Shown: one piece after another, positions 60,656-64,000 of the stretch
Numbering within the stretch: position 1 is the stretch's first letter
Layout: every line of letters starts with the position of its first letter
Origin: Firmicutes bacterium ASF500
GTDB lineage: Bacteria > Bacillota > Clostridia > Oscillospirales > Oscillospiraceae
DNA length: 64,000 nucleotides
Direction: 5' to 3'
Assembly (NCBI GenBank): GCA_000492175.2
Contig: CP097573.1
Coordinates: forward strand, 806,001-870,000
Made by a program: the position numbers and the translations under genes
Notes under the pieces: generated by a model
The model's database searches: none
Told to the model about the DNA's origin: nothing
Seen by the model: the letters and a program-made list of their open reading frames with translations, nothing else

Positions 60656-61480
60656 CTATTTCTCCACGATATGTACGTTCAAATGGTCATAGGTCATCTC
60701 CACCCCGTGGCGCGCGAAGGCGTCCCGCACCCCCTCCAGGAGGGCGTAGTACACGTCCCAGTAGTCCCCGGAGAGGGTCCACAGGCGAACCAGATACTCA
60801 ATGCTGCTGGCCTGATACTCCGACAGGAAAATAGCCGGGGCGGGGTCGTCCATGATGCCGGGGACGGCCTCCAGCGCCACCTGGAGGGCGGCCCGGACCT
60901 GGGCGGTGGGGGCGTCGTAGGAGGCGGTAAATTTCAGGTCCATCCGCCGCTTGCCCAGGCGGTTAAAGTTGGTAATCCTTGTGGCGGAGAGCTGGCTGTT
61001 AGGGACAAAGATCTGCTTGTTGTCCGGGGTCACAAAGGTGGTATAGGACATATCCACCGCGGCGATGGTGCCGCTGATGCCGTCGGCCTCCACGTAGTCT
61101 CCCACCACAAAGGGCTTGGTCACCAGAAGGACCAGCCCCCCGGCCAGGTTGGACAGGGTATTTTGCAGGGCCATCGACACGGCCAGTCCGGCCACGCTGA
61201 GCATGGCGATGATGGACGTAACGTCCACATCCAGGGTGCCCGCCAGCATCAGGACCAGCAGGACCCAGAGGAAAATATTCACGGCGGTGTGGATATAGCT
61301 CCGAATGGCCTCCACCTTCTGGGACCGGGCCAGCAGGCGGTCCACCGTCTTCATCAGCACCCGGATCACCAGCACTCCCACCAGGAACATGACGGCCATC
61401 CGAAGCAAAAGGCCAAAGGTCAGGTCCTTGACCCCTATGGTTTTGCCTACTGTTTGCAGGACTTCTTCCACTGTTTCCAT
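60656..61480 (-). CDS. Small-conductance mechanosensitive channel, MscS type
   Basis: 274 residues. Three N-terminal helices, the third (IIAMLSVAGLAVSMALQNTLSNLAGGLVLLVTKPF) being the pore helix with Ala/Gly packing, followed by the MscS beta domain (VGDYVEADGISGTIAAVDMSYTTFVTPDNKQIFVPNSQL) and alpha/beta C-domain. Relieves turgor on osmotic down-shock. Confidence 0.95.
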   Translation of the reverse strand: METVEEVLQTVGKTIGVKDLTFGLLLRMAVMFLVGVLVIRVLMKTVDRLLARSQKVEAIRSYIHTAVNIFLWVLLVLMLAGTLDVDVTSIIAMLSVAGLAVSMALQNTLSNLAGGLVLLVTKPFVVGDYVEADGISGTIAAVDMSYTTFVTPDNKQIFVPNSQLSATRITNFNRLGKRRMDLKFTASYDAPTAQVRAALQVALEAVPGIMDDPAPAIFLSEYQASSIEYLVRLWTLSGDYWDVYYALLEGVRDAFARHGVEMTYDHLNVHIVEK

Positions 61481-61496
61481 CTGTCGTTCCTCCTAT

Positions 61497-61527
61497 AAAA
61501 ACAGCCGGCCTCTGGCCGGCTGTTTTG
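61497..61527 (-). terminator. Terminator of mreB
   Basis: ACAGCCGGCC (61501-61510) pairs with GGCCGGCTGT (61514-61523), with AAAA/TTTT on the two sides so it can work in both directions. Confidence 0.9.
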
Positions 61528-61529
61528 CC

Positions 61530-62561
61530 TTAATAATTCATCTGCTTGCGGCGGGACAGGTTCATGGTGCCGTCCTGCATCTGGTCCAGGCTCTCCAGGC
61601 TCTTGCCGGTACCGTAGGCCACACAGGAGATAGCGTCGTCGGCCACATGGGTCTCGATGCCGGTATGGGACTGGACCAGCTTGTCAAAGCCCCACAGCAG
61701 AGAGCCGCCGCCGGTCATGATGATGCCGTTGGTGGAGATGTCGGCCACCAGCTCGGGGGGGGTGCGCTCCAGAACGCCGTGGATGGCCTCCAGAATGGCG
61801 GAGGAGGTCTCTTCAAAGGCCTCGATCATCTCGCTGGAGGTGACGTTGAACACCCGGGGCAGGCCGGTCATGAGACAGCGGCCCTTAATCTCCATGACCA
61901 CCTCCTCGGGGCGGGGGAAGACACAGCCGATATTCATTTTCAGCTCCTCGGCGGTGCGGTCGCCGATGAGGACGTTGTGCTTGCGGCGGATATACTTTAC
62001 CACCGCCTCGTCGAACTTGTCGCCGGCCACCTTGATGGAGGCGGACTCCACCACACCGCCCAGGGAGATGACGGCGATGTCGGCGGTGCCGCCGCCGATG
62101 TCCACCACCATATGGCCGTCGGGCTTGGTGATGTCGATGCCGGCGCCGATGGCGGCGGCTACAGGCTCCTCGATCAGGTAGGCCCGGCGGGCGCCCGCCT
62201 GAATGCCGGCATCCACCACCGCGCGCTCCTCCACCTCGGTGATGCCCGAGGGGACGCAGATCAGCAGGCGGGGCTTGAACAGGGAGAAGGAGGTCACCTT
62301 TTTGATAAATTCCTTCAGCATCCGTTCGGTCATGTCATAGTCAGAGATGACGCCCTCCCGCAGGGGGCGCATGGCCACGATGTTGCCCGGGGTGCGGCCC
62401 AGCATGGCCTGGGCCTCGGTGCCCACCTTGAGGAGCTTGCCGGTGTTCTTGTCCATAGCTACCACGGAGGGCTCCCGCAGGACCACGCCCTTGTTGCGGA
62501 TATATACCAAAACCGAGGCAGTGCCCAGGTCGATGCCGATATCTTTACTAAAGAAACCCAT
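61530..62561 (-). CDS. mreB: Rod shape-determining actin homologue MreB/Mbl
   Basis: 343 residues. Actin-fold ATPase: phosphate 1 DIGIDLGTASVLVYI, connect GAGIDITKPDGHMVVDIGGGTADIAVISLGG, adenosine motif IIMTGGGSLLWG. Organises wall synthesis along the cell side. Not followed by mreC/mreD, so it may be an Mbl/MreBH paralogue. ATG at 62561 after AAGGTGG. Confidence 0.95.
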   Translation of the reverse strand: MGFFSKDIGIDLGTASVLVYIRNKGVVLREPSVVAMDKNTGKLLKVGTEAQAMLGRTPGNIVAMRPLREGVISDYDMTERMLKEFIKKVTSFSLFKPRLLICVPSGITEVEERAVVDAGIQAGARRAYLIEEPVAAAIGAGIDITKPDGHMVVDIGGGTADIAVISLGGVVESASIKVAGDKFDEAVVKYIRRKHNVLIGDRTAEELKMNIGCVFPRPEEVVMEIKGRCLMTGLPRVFNVTSSEMIEAFEETSSAILEAIHGVLERTPPELVADISTNGIIMTGGGSLLWGFDKLVQSHTGIETHVADDAISCVAYGTGKSLESLDQMQDGTMNLSRRKQMNY

Positions 62562-62636
62562 AAGTTGTTCCACCTTATCCTTGTCAATTTTGTCTATCTG
62601 ATGGCCGCCGGGGGCGGTCCTTTCCTTCCACTTTAT

Positions 62637-62665
62637 ATTATAGCCTGAGCCTCACGGGTTTTCAA
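62637..62665 (-). promoter_or_regulatory. mreB promoter
   Basis: Minus strand TTGAAA (62665 to 62660), 17-bp spacer, TATAAT (62642 to 62637). Confidence 0.85.
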
Positions 62666-62674
62666 CCATTTTTT

Positions 62675-63373
62675 CTAACAATTTTCCTGTTTTTTCGGAG
62701 GTCCGCTTTGATGTCCGTCCCCTCTGGCCCGGGCCAGGGTAAGGCAGTACACCTCCGCCGCCCCCGCCTGGCGCAGAAGGGCGCACAGCTCGCTGAGGGT
62801 GGAGCCGGTGGTCACTACGTCGTCCACCAGCACCACGCGCCTGCCCGTCAGGCTGACGCCGGGCAGCAGGGCATAGGCCCCCCGGGCGTTGGCCCGGCGG
62901 GCGCTCTCCTCCTCCAGGTCGGACTGGGGGCCGGTGTCCTTCACCTTCTTCAAAAGGGGCTCCGCCGGGATGGACAGCAGCCGCCCGATCTCTCGGGCCA
63001 GCAGCTCCGCCTGGTTGAATCCCCGCTTACGGAACCGCTTCCTGGACAGAGGGGCCCAGCAGATCAGATCGGCCCCCTGGGGCAGGCGGCCGGCGAGGCA
63101 CTGGGCCATCAGGACGGCGAGAGGGCCTTCCAGCGCCCGGACCCGGTGGAATTTATAGTGGTGGACGGCCGAGCGCACCAGGTCGTCGTAGGCCAGCGGC
63201 GACCAGCAGCCGTCGGCAAAATCAATCCTCCGCTCCCCCGCCCTGCCCTCCAGCCAGGGCAGCTTCCCCTGACATTTGGGGCACAGCGGAGCCCGAGGGT
63301 CGTCCAGGACCCGTTGGCAGAAGGGACACTTGGGCGGAAACAGCAGGTCCAGCGCCCGCTCCCAGACCTTCAT
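62675..63373 (-). CDS. comFC: ComF-family phosphoribosyltransferase-like protein
   Basis: 232 residues. N-terminal zinc cysteines (CPFCQRVLDDPRAPLCPKCQG), middle ICWAPLSRKRFRKRGFNQAELLAREI, and PRTase motif VVLVDDVVTTGSTL. In competent bacteria ComFC helps take up transforming DNA; in other bacteria its role is unclear. ATG at 63373 overlaps the stop of the RHH gene (ATGA), so the two are coupled. Confidence 0.94.
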   Translation of the reverse strand: MKVWERALDLLFPPKCPFCQRVLDDPRAPLCPKCQGKLPWLEGRAGERRIDFADGCWSPLAYDDLVRSAVHHYKFHRVRALEGPLAVLMAQCLAGRLPQGADLICWAPLSRKRFRKRGFNQAELLAREIGRLLSIPAEPLLKKVKDTGPQSDLEEESARRANARGAYALLPGVSLTGRRVVLVDDVVTTGSTLSELCALLRQAGAAEVYCLTLARARGDGHQSGPPKKQENC

Positions 63374-63546
63374 TTCAGCTCGTCCTCCGGGATCGGACCA
63401 TGCTCCTTCTCAAACTCCCGGATACACCGCTGAATCAAATAGAGTATCTGACCGCTCATAGAGCGGCCCTCATATTCCGAGATATAGACCAGCTTCCCAT
63501 GATGCTCGCTGCTGATCGTTATGCCAAGATGCTTATCACGTTTCAT
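63370..63546 (-). CDS. Small ribbon-helix-helix (Arc-like) protein coupled to comFC
   Basis: 58 residues: MKRDKHLGITISSEHHGKLVYISEYEG, then RSMSGQILYLIQRCIREFEKEHG and a short acidic tail. Pattern of one beta strand (HLGITIS) and two helices with GRS-x-S turn is that of Arc/CopG RHH DNA-binding proteins, which work as dimers on palindromes. ATG at 63546, weak GGTGG site. The stop overlaps the comFC start. Its likely operator is the palindrome just upstream. Confidence 0.78.
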   Translation of the reverse strand: MKRDKHLGITISSEHHGKLVYISEYEGRSMSGQILYLIQRCIREFEKEHGPIPEDELK

Positions 63547-63596
63547 CTGTTACCACCATCCAGCTTTTCTGAATGTATGGTATCCTACTCCCAGGC

Positions 63597-63627
63597 TATA
63601 TATCTCATTTTTAACTTGATTCAAGTT
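63597..63627 (-). promoter_or_regulatory. Promoter and palindromic operator of RHH-comFC
   Basis: Perfect 15-bp palindrome AACTTGATTCAAGTT (63613-63627) overlaps the -35 region of a candidate minus-strand promoter (TTGAAT, 16-bp spacer, TATATA at 63602 to 63597). A diverged second copy, ACTTGAATTGAGT, lies at 63635-63647. Confidence 0.6.
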
Positions 63628-63667
63628 GACAAAATACTTGAATTGAGTATCCCACTTTAGGCTCCCT

Positions 63668-63803
63668 CAACAGCAGAACAGAATCCCCCCGCCGCTTCGC
63701 GGCCCTCCCCCCTTTTGCAAGGGGGGCATATTTCGCTCACAAAGCCTCCCTTGCCAAAGGGAGGGGGACCGCCGCCAACGGCGGTGGTGGAGGGATTCCA
63801 TCC
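63668..63803. repeat. Intergenic palindromic repeat, family C copy 2
   Basis: Blocks GCCGCTTCGCGGCCCTCCCC, AAGCCTCCCTTGCCAAAGGG and GGTGGTGGAGGGATTCC repeat the family C elements of 20853-20961 in the other orientation and order. Confidence 0.8.
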
Positions 63804-63837
63804 CCAAGGTTTTTTCACCCTCGCACGCCGGTTTTCG

Positions 63838-63866
63838 GCAAAAAAACAGCGCGGCAAACGCCGCGC
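63838..63866 (-). terminator. Terminator of a gene lying right of the window
   Basis: GCGCGGC (63848-63854) pairs with GCCGCGC (63859-63865); on the minus strand TGTTTTTTT follows. Confidence 0.75.
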
Positions 63867-64000
63867 CACAGCTTGTCGAAAAATGCCCTGTCTGGCTTCA
63901 TTACCAGACAGGCCACAACGTTAATGAGGAATAAAATGTAGGAGGAGGGTGTGGAGGAAGGCGGAGCAAAGCGCTTTCTGGCTTTCCATCTTGCCAACTT
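63867..64000 (-). other. Right-edge segment, no gene assigned
   Basis: A second perfect hairpin, CCTGTCTGG (63886-63894) with CCAGACAGG (63903-63911), precedes the terminator on the minus strand. An open minus-strand frame runs to the window edge, but it passes through both hairpins and the terminator and has no family resemblance, so I do not call it. The upstream gene probably ends just beyond base 64000. Confidence 0.45.

Noticed and set aside
63815..63997. 60-codon minus-strand open frame at the right edge
   Set aside because: It runs through two hairpins and a terminator, has no ribosome site or family pattern, and is probably 3' untranslated sequence of a gene outside the window.

Overview
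The window is a dense, GC-rich chromosomal segment of a Gram-positive anaerobe of the Clostridia, most likely an Oscillospiraceae gut bacterium (Flavonifractor/Lawsonibacter/Intestinimonas-like). This rests on the HrcA-CIRCE heat-shock operon, HPr with both His15 and Ser46, ATP-dependent PEP carboxykinase, DUF4830/DUF4261 proteins, a TatD-linked radical SAM protein and near-consensus sigma-A promoters, many with a TGC-extended -10. The clade is inferred from these features, not from a database search. No rRNA, tRNA, CRISPR array, transposase or phage gene was seen.

Layout. 1-6174 (minus): an oligopeptide/dipeptide ABC transporter operon led by a tandemly duplicated alpha/beta-barrel-like protein. 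It is divergent from a Crp/Fnr regulator (6462-7175), and the shared spacer holds a TGTA-N8-TACA site placed at -41.5 of the transporter promoter. 7321-9409: two small HTH/membrane-protein units and a hypothetical gene. 9427-15012: a signalling cluster with a DISM-type sensor kinase, a secreted protein (frameshifted as written), an OmpR-type regulator, a degenerate RsbW-like protein overlapping a STAS antagonist tail-to-tail, and a VirB2/TrbC-like pilin. 15083-16711: gamma-glutamyltransferase. 16984-23667: CIRCE-hrcA-grpE-(34-aa membrane peptide)-dnaK-dnaJ, then tatD and its radical SAM partner. 23696-25031: infC-rpmI-rplT behind an attenuator-like leader; infC seems to start at AUC. 25972-32239: the F-type ATP synthase operon a-c-b-(delta/alpha fusion)-gamma-beta-epsilon, with no separate delta gene and a presequence on subunit c. 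32293-42653: rsmA, pckA, a DUF4261 protein, a UvrA-like ABC protein, a GNAT acetyltransferase, hflX, an HxlR regulator divergent from a radical SAM gene, a flavin reductase-like gene and rpmE. 42778-46128: a metal-resistance module (ArsR-type sensor, free HMA chaperone, methyltransferase, P1B-ATPase). 46175-49519: a polysaccharide deacetylase behind a BlaI/MecI-like operator, then uvrC and HPr. 49731-54764: an ECF sigma factor with a membrane anti-sigma-like partner, convergent with a 1012-aa BTAD-ATPase-TPR regulator. 54932-57884: ftsE-ftsX-(34-aa membrane peptide)-EnvC-like hydrolase. 58091-63546: a CdaR-type regulator, an RsuA-type pseudouridine synthase, a DUF4830 protein, an MscS channel, mreB, and an RHH protein coupled to comFC.

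Two signals run through the whole window. First, three genes (11411-12903, 36069-38338, 41823-42322) are each broken by what looks like one missing base in a run of five or six G/C; adding one base restores all three. The consistent direction points to consensus error in homopolymers, though real mutation is possible. Second, short palindromic intergenic repeats (outer ends GTAGGG...CCCTAC) occur repeatedly, and in four cases the repeat edge supplies the TAG stop codon of the gene before it.

The strongest candidates for something new are the delta-alpha ATP synthase fusion with the c-subunit presequence, the Crp/Fnr-controlled transporter locus, the AUC-started infC, the two conserved-looking 34-aa membrane peptides placed inside the dnaK and ftsEX operons, and the BlaI/MecI-like control of a deacetylase.
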